Shown: positions 1 through 8,885 of the stretch, in pieces | Layout of the letters: each line of letters begins with the position of its first letter | Numbering within the stretch: position 1 is the stretch's first letter | Assembly: GCA_030141605.1 (NCBI GenBank) | Contig: JAQGDQ010001466.1 | Location: forward strand, 1 to 39,533 | DNA: 39,533 nt | DNA from: Tubiluchus corallicola | Taxonomy: Eukaryota; Priapulida; Priapulimorpha; Priapulimorphida; Tubiluchidae | Reading direction: 5' to 3' | Notes under the pieces: model-generated | What the model saw: the letters and a program-made list of their open reading frames with translations, nothing else | Databases searched by the model: none | What the model was told of the DNA's origin: nothing | Position numbers and translations under genes: made by a program

Positions 1-99
1 TCTGTGTGCAATTTTTGCAGTAATTATATTTAATAAGGTGATTCTTGACTTCACAAGCAGCTCGCGGATACTAAGCACAAATTTGATTGTGTGGATTTT

Positions 100-298
100 G
101 CTTGTTCACTTGCTCACTGTTTCTTTCACTTATTCTTTCGTTTGTTTGTCCGTTTGTTCGCTCGCTCTTTTATTTGTTTGCACGCCCTAACTTGAAGTCA
201 ACAGTTCGATTAACAGTTTTTTCTTTATTTACTTGTCTGTTCCTTAGTTTGTCTTTCATTTGTTCATTCGTTCACTGCTTGATGTTTGATGTTAATTA
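100..298. repeat. T/C-rich quasi-tandem low-complexity tract
   Basis: Short words such as TTTG, TTCA, TTCG and CTCG recur irregularly on the plus strand. The 70-residue open frame across it is almost only Phe, Leu, Ser, Cys and Val and reflects the composition. I see no gene signal. Confidence 0.55.
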
Positions 299-383
299 GG
301 CTAGCCAGTTAGTTGTCTGATTGAATAGCTTGCTTTCTTGGCTGGGTTAGTATCTCTATCATGATTATCATCATCATCAACAA

Positions 384-512
384 CGACAACGACAACGAGA
401 GCAAGAGCAAGAAGAACAAGAACAAGAAGAACAAGAACAAAAACAATAATAAGACAAGAACAGGAATTAAAAACAAAGGCAAGAACAAGAACAATAAGAA
501 CAATAACAAAAA
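384..512. repeat. Purine-rich AACAAG/AAGAAC tract
   Basis: An almost pyrimidine-free run built from imperfect AACAAG, AAGAAC and AACAAT hexamers. It lies just 5' of a retroelement-like tail on the minus strand. Open frames on either strand are low complexity (Lys/Asn or Leu/Val) and are not gene evidence. Confidence 0.7.
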
Positions 513-544
513 ACCACAAGTGCTCTACAACGACTTTATATATA

Positions 545-820
545 TATATTAATTCTTTATTTGTCATTAAAATGGTTCACTCATTATAATAAAATAGAGT
601 AATCCTCAGCGTAATGTTAAAATAACAACACTGTTCAAGACAAATGCGTCCAGTGCTGACTAAAAAAACTAAAGTGCAAAACTAAGGCCTAATTGTATGT
701 AATAAATGAACATATTTACAAACACCATATTAAAATATTTTTACAAAACAATATTACAAAAGTACATTAAATTTTACATGACATATTTTACACTATATAT
801 ACATTTGACGTGACACAATT
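545..820 (-). mobile_element. Retroelement-like 3' end, copy 1
   Basis: Read on the minus strand this segment ends in AAATAAAG followed by a TA-rich tail. It is visibly related to 2415-2636: both have the order CTTTATTTG-CCAT, then an ACTGTT-AAG-CAAATGCGT block, then ACTAAA-ACT-GTGC, then AT-rich DNA. Shared order plus a polyadenylation-like end with a microsatellite tail suggests a dispersed SINE or LINE 3' end. No reverse transcriptase coding is visible here, so the family is unassigned. Confidence 0.45.
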
Positions 821-2414
821 AACAGAAACATGCTTTACATTATATAAATTTCACTCATTACATTTACACTATATGTAGTAATGAGCAGGTTTTGGATTGG
901 TTGCTAAAATTATTGTTTTAATAACTGGGTTTATTTGAACTAATTAGGTTTACGTCCTTGCATTCTGATAGGTGTAGGTGGTTTGATTCGTATTTATATG
1001 TAGCTGGGAGCTACTGTATTACATGTTACTTCATGCAAAATATATTGCTTTCTTTTCAATTCAATTCAATGGTTTTTTATTTGGCTGATTTGCCACACAA
1101 AGCATTAAACTATTTACATGATGATAATAAAAATAGGATAATAAAAACAGAAACGGTTTGGACATTTTAAAAATCAGTCTCGAGGAGAGCAGGAGCGTGA
1201 GCTTTCGAGACTCACCACGAGATGGCGCAAGCACATGTATGGTGCAGACAGAGAAATATATGCAAAATAGCTCAAAGTTAAAACAACATTCAGCTATAAA
1301 AACAAATAATGATAATAATACACACAAGTGAGATTAGAGGTACTTAAAAACGTTAATTACAAGGTTAGGTAACGTGTTAATAACAAATCAAATATATACT
1401 TTTTAAAACGTTGTAATTGAAATTCTATGGAAGAATTTGAGAATATCGTTGCTGGATAGCAGTATATGATGGATTTCATTAATCGTAACTAGTGTAAATG
1501 GCAGGATAGAAGTTACCAACAGTTCCACGAGTAAAATAGTTATGGATTTGTTGAACAATAGTTAAATAATTGGAAAATGTAGGAGGAAGGAACCCATTAA
1601 AATACTTGTACAGAAACAGGAAATAGGAATTCACATTGCTTTATTTTTATCCACAATATTTCGAAATAAATAACGTCTTTCTTGCGTAATTGCTAAAATA
1701 TAATAAGATTAATAAAAAAATTTCACAGATAGATCTCTAAAAGCATATATTTTTTAAAGATTATTTAAAATTGGGTTTAGATCATTTAGAAATGATAGAA
1801 ACAATTTAAAAAAAGTTGTGCTAATTCGAAAAACAAGGAGAATAAATATCAGATAAACAAAATTCTAAAAACTTTAGTTAGCAGTGAGTTAAGATACTTT
1901 GAAAAACATTGTATTATTTTTTTTTAAACATTGGCGTTAATTTGTGAAACAAGAAACTAATTACCAGAGAAGAAACTTGAAAAAAAAAGCAAAAACAAGA
2001 TACCATTTATTATGATGAGAGTTTATAATTAAAATTCTATAAAAGTACAAAAATTTATTTGAGGCAGAAACTTTATGTAAATTTTTCCTTTTACTGGTGA
2101 AAAACCTAATTAAACTGCAGTAAACCAGCATGGGTGTGGTTTCTTTTAATCAGAAACTTAATTAAAACATGAAATTATAGAATCGGGCAGCACTGGGTTG
2201 TAATCAGTGGCGCACAAATATGTCAAATTTAAATTTTTTGCCACGATCAGAAAATATGAGCATTAAATTCAACGATAATTAAATAAGATGTTTGTTCGAT
2301 TCAATTAAATTTCATTTTGAGCAAGTTTAATTTCAATTTTACACCACGTGACCTCCCTAAGAAAGTGAATCATGAAAATTAACTCTACCGCACGACCATA
2401 TATATATATATATA
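821..2414. other. Intergenic AT-rich DNA, no gene recognised
   Basis: I see no credible ORF, RNA gene or array here. Around 1062-1330 another TTTTTTATTTGGC start is followed by a GC-richer patch (CGAGGAGAGCAGGAGCGTGAG) and ends in AATGATAATAATA. It could be another minus-strand retroelement 3' end but lacks a second copy in the window. A short (TA)n run lies at 2400-2416. Confidence 0.5.
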
Positions 2415-2636
2415 TATGTATAAAATCTTTATTTGCCATAAAAAATCGATATTAATAACTATAAAATCATAAAAGAACATCGCAGCACGAGAATAAAATT
2501 CACACAACTGTTAAAGGCAAATGCGTTCAGTACAAACTAAAAACTACTGTGCCAAAAATTTAAAACAAAATATACATTATAATGTTACACGCAAATTATA
2601 ATAGACTATATACAATATATACATATATTTAATTTA
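2415..2636 (-). mobile_element. Retroelement-like 3' end, copy 2
   Basis: Partner of the copy at 545-820. On the minus strand it ends in AAATAAAGATTTTATA and then a (TA)n run, the same ending style as the minus-strand tail at 37607-37741. The TTAAAGGCAAATGCGTTCAG block matches copy 1 with few differences. It directly abuts the pentanucleotide satellite. Confidence 0.45.
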
Positions 2637-2637
2637 A

Positions 2638-3020
2638 TTGATTTCGATTCGACTCGACTCGACTCGACTCGACTCGATTCGATTCGATTCGATTCGATTC
2701 GATTCGATTCGATTCGATTCGATTCGATTCGATTCGATTCGATTCGATTCGATTCGATTCGATTCGATTCGATTCAATTCAATTCAATTCAATTCAATTC
2801 AATTCAATTCAATTCAATTCAATCCAATCCAATTAAATTTAATTTAATTTAATTTAATTTAATTTAATTTAATTTAATTTAATTTAATTTAATTTAATTT
2901 AATTTAATTTAATTTAATTTAATTTAATTTAATTTAATTTAATTTAATTTAATTTAATTTAATTTAATTTAATTTAATTTAATTTAATTTAATTTAATTT
3001 AATTTAATTTAATTTAATTT
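2638..3020. repeat. Graded pentanucleotide satellite GACTC>GATTC>AATTC>AATTT
   Basis: About 76 pentamers in uninterrupted 5-bp register. The unit changes in blocks: a few GACTC, about 20 GATTC, about 10 AATTC, two AATCC, then nearly 40 AATTT. The first changes are consistent with CpG to CpA or TpG decay (ATTCG to ATTCA). A 69-residue open frame is produced by the stop-free pentamer and is not a gene. Confidence 0.95.
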
Positions 3021-3254
3021 GTATATCATTTTCATTCGCACTTGTGGTTGTATATCGTTTATTGTATATTGTTGACACCAAATAAACAATCCGGTGAGCA
3101 ATTTCCGTCATAACGATGTTGAAGTGTGATTGTAAAAATGTAATACAATTGAGTTACAACATCTTTACAATGATTTAACACATATATACACCATCATCTG
3201 AAAAGCTGTTGAATGAACGACATTGATTGCAATAGCAAAAGATGAAGACGGAAT
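3021..3254. other. Unannotated spacer
   Basis: AT-rich single-copy-looking DNA between the pentanucleotide satellite and the SINE. No gene or repeat was recognised. Confidence 0.4.
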
Positions 3255-3464
3255 AATCTGGTGTAAATTTATTATCTAGACCAGACGGTTTAGTCTAGTG
3301 GTAATGCGTCTGCTTTCCGTGTGGGAGGTCGTGAGTTCGAACCAGCGGCCGGGTCATCTCAAAGACTTTAAAAATAGTACCTGCTGTTGCCCTGCCTGAC
3401 GCGTGGTATTTAGGGTAAAAGAGGGGTAAGAATAATCTCTGTTAAAAGCCGACTTGAAATAAAG

Positions 3465-3503
<39 letters not shown>

Positions 3504-3524
3504 GTAATCTGGTGTAAATTTATT
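3255..3524 (+). mobile_element. tRNA-derived SINE with 19-bp target-site duplications
   Basis: The SINE body (3274-3505) starts with a tRNA-like head of about 77 nt (3279-3355), whose ends GACC and GGTC can pair. It continues with a roughly 110-nt unrelated body and ends in AAATAAAG plus about 13 ATT units. The 19-bp sequence AATCTGGTGTAAATTTATT is present identically just before (3255-3273) and just after (3506-3524). That is the signature of target-primed insertion by a LINE machinery. The perfect duplication and clean tail indicate a fairly recent insertion. Confidence 0.92.
3291..3343 (+). promoter_or_regulatory. Internal RNA polymerase III promoter (A and B boxes) of the SINE
   Basis: A box TAGTCTAGTGG (3291-3301) fits TRGYNNANNGG. 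B box GTTCGAACC (3335-3343) fits GWTCRANNC. The spacing is normal for a tRNA gene. The sequence between folds poorly as a standard anticodon arm (loop lacks the usual T33), so it is a SINE head and not a working tRNA. Confidence 0.85.
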
Positions 3525-3879
3525 GTGCATGCAGACCGACTAGACCTATTTTACAAGCAATGACCCCTTCGGCGATTTGGTGAAAATGCACCATTCGGGA
3601 AATCCGGTCTTGAAGAACAAACTTATTTGATATTAAAATTCTTTATCTCTACTTTAACAACTATAAAAACTATTTGTTAAATTTTACCATAGTTGCTAGT
3701 ATAGTGAAACTCAATTTCATGCAGCTTCTATAATGGGTTAAAACTAGGTTATCTATTTGTAACGAGTAGAAAACTTTTACACAAATGAAAATTTTCTTTC
3801 TAAAAATGGTTCTAATCTTATAAAAAACATCTTATAAAAACATGTTCTAAAAACGTGTTCTAATTGTTCTAAATTCTTT
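3525..3879. other. Unannotated AT-rich spacer
   Basis: No ORF or RNA gene. It contains short imperfect repeats of TTCTAA-like words at about 3795-3885. Confidence 0.4.
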
Positions 3880-3998
3880 CTAATGTTATTGTTTCTCATT
3901 ACTTGTGATAAGGCATGGCTCTATTTGATACACTAATGCCAAATTTTCATTCGTGTTTCTGGGTAATTCTTATAATTACTGTTTATATTTGCCCTTGC
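3880..3998 (+). repeat. Direct repeat R1, copy 1 (outside the TTAA element)
   Basis: About 120 bp matching 5224-5345 with roughly 90% identity, in the same orientation. The shared core includes GTGATAAGGCATGG and TTGATACACTAATGCCAAAT. One copy lies just outside the left end of the TTAA-flanked element and the other inside it. I do not recognise a family. Confidence 0.85.
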
Positions 3999-4195
3999 AT
4001 ATTGTATATGTACTCATTATATATATATATATAAGCCCTTCGTCTTTTTTTGAAGAAAATGTAAATATACTCCTAGACCAAATATTAGATGATAAGTAAA
4101 TTTAAGACACTTACTTACACTGCCGCCATGTCTAGAAAAGAGATGCCTCGCCTCTCTGCTACAGGTAATGGGATGTAACCGGATATGGCAGTAAA

Positions 4196-4555
4196 TTAAA
4201 GGACAAGAAAGGGGGTACCTGAAGTAGGTTTCTCAAAAATCGCCTAAAAATTATATTACTTTATAGCAATTTTATATATCTGTATATATATATATGTGTA
4301 TTCCTTATTCGCACTGAAAGGAATTTTAGTTTCTTTTCGTTTTAAATCTCGTGCAATACTGTTCCGATGTTGCCATTACATGACGTCATATACGCACAAC
4401 GTAAATTACGGGAAGAAAATGAAATGTTGAACTATGTCCCAAAAAACTTTATATGCAAAGTTATTTTACTTAGCATTTCGCTTACCTGGTTGAAAGACTT
4501 TGGTAACTAGAAAAGAAAATTATTTAAAATGTTTTCACCAATTGGTAAAATGTCG
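4196..4555 (+). repeat. Left terminal inverted repeat of the TTAA element
   Basis: Pairs with 7080-7412. Landmarks shared in inverted order are GGTACCTGAAGTAG, AAAATCGCC, a TGACGTCA palindrome (4381-4388), ACGTAAAT-ACGGGAAGAAAA, GCATTTCGCTTACCTG and GAAAGACTTTGGTAACTAG. It contains a (TA)n expansion near 4280 that the right copy lacks. Confidence 0.85.
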
Positions 4556-4734
4556 CTGACTCGCCCTCCAGGGTGCACCACTCACTAACCAAAAAACGCA
4601 TTTTTAATCTTTTTGACAAGATACAGTAATTTTAAATTTTATTTAGTTAGTGACTTGTGCCCTACGAATGCTCTGATTATTTTTCAAACTTTACAAAATG
4701 TTATCTAAACTTGTTTCAACTGACATGTCGTGAT

Positions 4735-4869
4735 AATGGCTGCATCTAACGGTTATCGCGGGAGTTTAAATTTACATGTTTTATACAGCGTGACTGCCGA
4801 TTGAAGTCCCGCATGCAAAAAGGCAGTATGTAAACGATATAAAATTTCAAAACGAATTTCTTAAGCTTT
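4735..4869 (+). repeat. Dispersed repeat R2, copy 1
   Basis: Matches 29443-29590 in the same orientation. Shared landmarks are AATGGCTGC, CATGTTTTATACAGCG, GCAAAAAGGCAGTATGTA and ATAAAATTTCAA-ACGA. About 75-80% identical. It probably marks a dispersed transposon fragment of unknown family. Confidence 0.75.
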
Positions 4870-5223
4870 ATGTTTATGAAGGGTTTAAGTACGGAAGAAA
4901 AATTGTCTGCTTCCGTCAATCGCGTGCCGCTGCAGTTTCGATGACGTAGACATCTTCCCGTCCCATTGAAAACGTCCGGTTAACAGGAACAAAATCGACG
5001 GTGAACTACTTCCTGTACAACTTCCTGTGTCTTGTGTGATAGATCTAAACATGTCTGGCAAATAAAAATACGTAGAAATCTTTCTCATGTCGTCGGAACC
5101 ATTTAAAGTTCAACAAATATTGTTATGAGAGTTTGAAGCATTTTGGAAACAAACTAAACAAAACTAAGCTCTATTAGTAGGAAAGAAATGAAAAAAATTA
5201 TTGAAATTTAAAAATTATTTACG
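4870..5223. other. Element interior, no gene recognised
   Basis: A 67-codon open frame on the minus strand (4885-5088) has no recognisable motif and sits directly beside repeat R2. I treat it as chance. Confidence 0.4.
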
Positions 5224-5345
5224 TCTAATATTATTGTTTCTCACTACTTGTGATAAGGCATGGTTCTATTTGATACACTAATGCCAAATCCTCATTCGTG
5301 TTTCTGGGTAATTCTTGTAATTAATGTTTATTTTTGCTCTTGTAT
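5224..5345 (+). repeat. Direct repeat R1, copy 2 (inside the TTAA element)
   Basis: Second copy of the 120-bp repeat at 3880-3998. The two differ at scattered bases only and lie about 1.34 kb apart, on either side of the left inverted repeat of the TTAA element. Confidence 0.85.
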
Positions 5346-5697
5346 TCCTTAAGCATAGAAAAACTTTGCATAGAACACCTCCTGCTTGAAACTTATTTAA
5401 AATCAACAATGAAGACATTAATATCCTCAGTAATACTTCCAATTTCCAGACTTTAGTCTAAGCCTTCCTGCAAAAATGTTATTGACTGAATCTGGAACAC
5501 ACAATTTTAGTTAAAACAATTTTGTATTTGAATCTATGGTAGGTACAGAAATTCAATTATTCGTAAATTTACCTGCAAATCAATTTGCGCCCTTGTTGAT
5601 CAACTCTGGAAGAATCCTCGTTCATCTTGTGTTCTGAAAATGTGGACACGCCACTCACCTATTCAATCCATTTTTACCGGTTCGTTGTCACATCCAA

Positions 5698-6405
5698 TGT
5701 GCCAACACCTATGTGGGCAATGAAATATTAATTATATTTAATCATTATTAATTATTAATAATTATACACCACAATTATTAAGCCTGTTAGCCTTTTCAAT
5801 CAAAGAAACAAAAAATACAATCATTAAAAAGTCACGGTGAATTATATTGTAACATCTATACTATCAAGTACATAGATAACATAAATTCTCAATACTGAAA
5901 TAGCATAATTATAAATACTGAAAGAGTACTATACTAAAACACAACGGAACATAGCCTGGCTAGCCCACAGGTCTAAATGTTCAAAGTAGACCTGTCGTAC
6001 ACAGCTTAAATACAGAAAACTAGAACACTATTAATGTAAAAGGTCATTCAGAAGCAAATAAGTACAGTAAGATTAGAGGAAAATTTAAGCTATATCAATG
6101 CTGTAACAAGCCTAAAAGGGGGGGGGTGAGATGAAAAAATGAGCAAGAAGATATTTGAAAGTCAAGTTAATCAATGCGAAGTAATTAAGGTGAACTTCGC
6201 GACAACTCAGTCGTACGTGATCAAAGCCTTAAGTGTTTAAGTTAACGCAAGACTCATTAAGTGATGTCAGAACTAATATCAAATGAATAATAGGAATAAA
6301 ACTATCGAATTATCATGAAGAAAAAGATGACTGATTACTAGCCTGGCTACGAATGTCTACCAGTATGGCACAGAATTTAAGAGACAGATGAGGTCCCGAC
6401 ACACA
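5698..6405 (-). mobile_element. Possible LTR (retrotransposon long terminal repeat)
   Basis: On the minus strand a polypurine tract, GGACTGGGGGAAGG, lies just before a TGTGTGTCGGGACC start. About 708 bp later the segment ends in TTGGCACA, giving TGTG...CACA termini. The sequence after that end begins TTGGATGTGACAACGAACC, which resembles a primer-binding-site region. Upstream of the purine tract a short frame reads KPPRILKR, loosely like the basic C-terminus of gypsy-type polyproteins, but with stops. There is no second LTR and no matching flanking duplication, so this stays a candidate. Confidence 0.3.
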
Positions 6406-7079
6406 ACCTTCCCCCAGTCCAGTCATCATCAGAACTCTGGGGTACAGTAAGCCTGAATTGGCTTTGCTAGACCCAGTCAGGATGCGAGATTTCGGAATGA
6501 TTAAATGTACAGGATGTTACGTTTCAATATTCGGGGTGGTTTCCTTTAAAAACATTTGAATTTTATATGCATTGACTGGGAAGACTTGCCTTACCTCATA
6601 GCCAGGTAGAGGTTATACATCAACATCTCTCTTAAAGATCAAAACCTCCTGCTTTAAGGGAGAGGCCTGCAGATTTGAAAAGAGGTAGGGATGTATCCCT
6701 TTATTTAAAGGCTGTGAATCAAGATCCTATGAGAAACAGCGACTACCACTTTTTCTTTATTAATAAATTAGATGTTTTTTCAGGTGTCAGAAGTTTTACA
6801 TGAATGTCGTACAAGAGCAGAAAGGTCCAAGCAATGAAATAGAATTCATTAAACACTCAAAAGATGCATCTCTGAGATGATTGATTTATTGATTTAAAAT
6901 TATTGATTTGTAAAAGAAACCGTTTATTAAACGCATCGCAGAAAATACCCAATAACCAGATTTAAATTCAACGTGCAGAAGCAAACCATAGCAGTCAATA
7001 TTTTGTCTATGTTAATAAGTCAATGTGTTTTTGTAGGTTAATGTTAATAAGTTCAGTTAACTGGCAATTGGTGAGACAA
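6406..7079. other. Element interior, no gene recognised
   Basis: Contains no usable ORF. It may hold decayed 3' internal sequence of the LTR candidate (minus strand) up to about 6600 and then AT-rich DNA. Confidence 0.35.
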
Positions 7080-7412
7080 CGACATTTTACCATTTGGTGA
7101 AAACATTTTAAATAATTAATAATTTTCTTTTCTAGTTACCAAAGTCTTTCAAGCAGGTAAGCGAAATGCAGAGTAAATTATAAGGACATAATTTAACATT
7201 TCCTTTTCTTCCCGTGATTTACGTTGTGAGTAGGTGACGTCACGTAATGACGCGAGTGGGAACAGTTTCGCGGGAGATTTAAAATGAAAACAAACGAATA
7301 TTCCGTTCAACGCGAGTAAGGTATACGCATAAAATTGCTGTAAAGTAATATAGTTTTTAAGGCGATTTTTCTGAAGCCTACTACTTCAGGTACCCCTTTT
7401 CTTGTCCTTTAA
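7080..7412 (-). repeat. Right terminal inverted repeat of the TTAA element
   Basis: Inverted partner of 4196-4555. It carries its own intact CRE-like palindrome TGACGTCA (7235-7242) and ends in CCTTTAA. The pentraxin-domain gene begins about 240 bp further on, so this repeat is part of that gene's upstream flank. Confidence 0.85.
7235..7242. promoter_or_regulatory. CRE-like palindrome TGACGTCA
   Basis: A perfect 8-bp CRE/ATF consensus about 415 bp upstream of the pentraxin start codon, inside the transposon inverted repeat. The same 8-mer is kept at the equivalent place in the left repeat (4381-4388). This is only a sequence match; there is no evidence of use. Confidence 0.4.
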
Positions 7413-7655
7413 ACATTTTTGACAAAGCGTTCTGTATTTGTTTGCAGGGCACGTTCTCTATTGTTACAATATACACTGCTGTATAGTTTTAATGAGAATG
7501 TACACAAATAAAGAACGACTCTATAGACTTCCGTATAGTGTTCCGGGTCACTAGATTTAGGGCTAATATTAATGATGATTAATCGGTTAAAAAGTTTGTG
7601 AAAGGCTTGTGCAAGAGAAAAGCTTGTGAAATGGTGATACACTCGACAATCGGCA
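7413..7655 (+). other. 5' flank of the pentraxin-domain gene
   Basis: Short region between the end of the TTAA element and the start codon. It holds a TTTGTTTGCAG sequence at about 7438-7448 that could be a splice acceptor, and CTATAGACTT/TATAGTTT words that could act as weak TATA elements. None is decisive. Confidence 0.35.
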
Positions 7656-8714
7656 ATGTCTTTATTAACACTGTGCAAGTGTCTTTCTGCTCTTATCATT
7701 GTTATACTCATTGTTCTCATAAATGAAGAGGTGGACGCACAAAGCGGGTACAGAGGAGGCGCCAGAAGAGGGTATAGCAGAAAGCCATCTCCAAAACACA
7801 CTTACGATTATCGTCCGGTTCTGATAAATCCAAAACACACTTACGATTATCGTCCGGCTCTGATAAATCCAAAACGGAAGCACAGCTCCGGAAGTTCAAC
7901 TTACTCTCTGATATATTCTCTCGAAGACGCAGAACCGGAGTGTTTCGATGTGGAAGTAGCCGAGGACACGATGGTTATTTTTCCTGAATTTACCGACACC
8001 GACTACATAAAATTAGACAAAGTCATAACTAGACATTTGAAGGCTTTTTCGGCGTGCATGTGGGTGAAACTGGATCCATCCACACAAGAGGAAACGACGT
8101 TCTTGTCATATGCCATAGCCGATGATGTAATCAGATTTGGTCTTAAGAATGACTCGCTGACATTGTATATAAACGGTGAAGGTATAGAACCTAACACTAT
8201 CGCATTTGATGCGAATTTGAGAGATGGGAACTGGCATTACGTCTGTTGTCGCTATGACAGCAATGATAACAGCTGGGCAGTGGACGCTGATCCATTGCTT
8301 GGTCCTTATAGTGATAGTGGTACTTTTACTCCTGGTGTGGGAAAGATACCAGCTGGCGGGTTTTTGGAATTCGGACAGGATCAGGATGAGAAAGGTGGCG
8401 GCTTTGAAGCACATCAAAGTTTCAAAGGATGCGTTACGGACATTACGATCTCATCCATAAAATATACTTTTGATATGATAAGTGATATGCAGAACAGCTG
8501 CAGAAACTCTGGGAACCTCTTTACCTGGGGAGATTATCGTATGGAACTCGTTGGTGAGCTCTTGGAGAAAATAGAATCAAATTGTCCACATGCAGAAGTA
8601 GAAGAAGAAATTGTGAAAACTGTGTGCACCTTATCAGAACACGACATGGAAGATCTACTAGAGCTGGTTACTAAAACAGCTCATGGTTTAAAGCAGCATA
8701 GAGATGCTTACTAG
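7656..8714 (+). CDS. Secreted pentraxin-domain protein
   Basis: A 352-residue intact frame with no intron. Residues 1-28 form a signal peptide (hydrophobic 10-22, likely cleavage after VDA). Residues 29-90 are basic and low complexity, with a tandem duplication of KHTYDYRPxLINP (47-72). Residues 95-275 fit a pentraxin (LamG/ConA-like) fold: FSACMWVKLD (131-140), WHYVCCRY (193-200) where pentraxins have WHHICVTW, and GGFLEFGQDQDEKGGGFEAH (234-253). That last motif matches the calcium loop GQEQDxxGGxFxxxQ, keeping the D-Q-D, E251 and Q254 positions. The signature HxCx[ST]W is degenerate. C134 and C197 likely form the conserved disulphide. The tail (290-352) is an acidic helix-like region specific to this protein. 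Pentraxins are secreted calcium-dependent recognition lectins, often in innate immunity; the ligand here is unknown. The start is the first ATG after an in-frame TGA at about 7636. An overlapping out-of-frame ATG at 7631 could dampen translation. A non-coding 5' exon is possible. Confidence 0.88.
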   Translation: MSLLTLCKCLSALIIVILIVLINEEVDAQSGYRGGARRGYSRKPSPKHTYDYRPVLINPKHTYDYRPALINPKRKHSSGSSTYSLIYSLEDAEPECFDVEVAEDTMVIFPEFTDTDYIKLDKVITRHLKAFSACMWVKLDPSTQEETTFLSYAIADDVIRFGLKNDSLTLYINGEGIEPNTIAFDANLRDGNWHYVCCRYDSNDNSWAVDADPLLGPYSDSGTFTPGVGKIPAGGFLEFGQDQDEKGGGFEAHQSFKGCVTDITISSIKYTFDMISDMQNSCRNSGNLFTWGDYRMELVGELLEKIESNCPHAEVEEEIVKTVCTLSEHDMEDLLELVTKTAHGLKQHRDAY

Positions 8715-8885
8715 TAAATTTATGAATAATTGCAATTCTCTACTTGGCATAGATTCAAGTGTTTGTTGAACTTTCGAGTTTATTAATTACTGATCAGTGC
8801 CTGATTTACCTGATTAAATTTTCATTTAAATTTCGTTTCCATAATATTTTTGCATCTACAGACAAAATTACTGTTTTCTGGATTA
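8715..8885 (+). other. Probable 3' UTR of the pentraxin-domain gene
   Basis: AT-rich, with an ATTAAA variant polyadenylation signal near 8814 and no AATAAA before the minisatellite starts. The transcript end cannot be fixed from sequence alone. Confidence 0.35.

Larger units (their letters stand above)
4196..7412. mobile_element. TTAA-flanked DNA element with ~340-bp terminal inverted repeats
   Basis: The outermost sequence on the left is TTAAAGGACAAG and on the right CTTGTCCTTTAA, an exact inverted match that includes TTAA. From there inverted similarity continues for about 340 bp on each side, with indels. Insertion at TTAA is typical of piggyBac-type transposases and their MITEs. No transposase ORF is visible in the roughly 2.5-kb interior, which instead contains other repeats (5224-5345, 4735-4869) and a possible LTR (5698-6405). 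The element is therefore non-autonomous and has received later insertions. Alternatively two separate MITE copies inserted in opposite orientation, although only the outer ends carry the TTAA terminus. Confidence 0.75.

Noticed and set aside
2638-2847. 69-codon RLDS/RFDSI frame
   Set aside because: Readout of GACTC/GATTC pentamers.
7665-8460. Other-frame ORFs overlapping the pentraxin gene (up to 130 codons)
   Set aside because: Shadows of the real frame. None has domain features.
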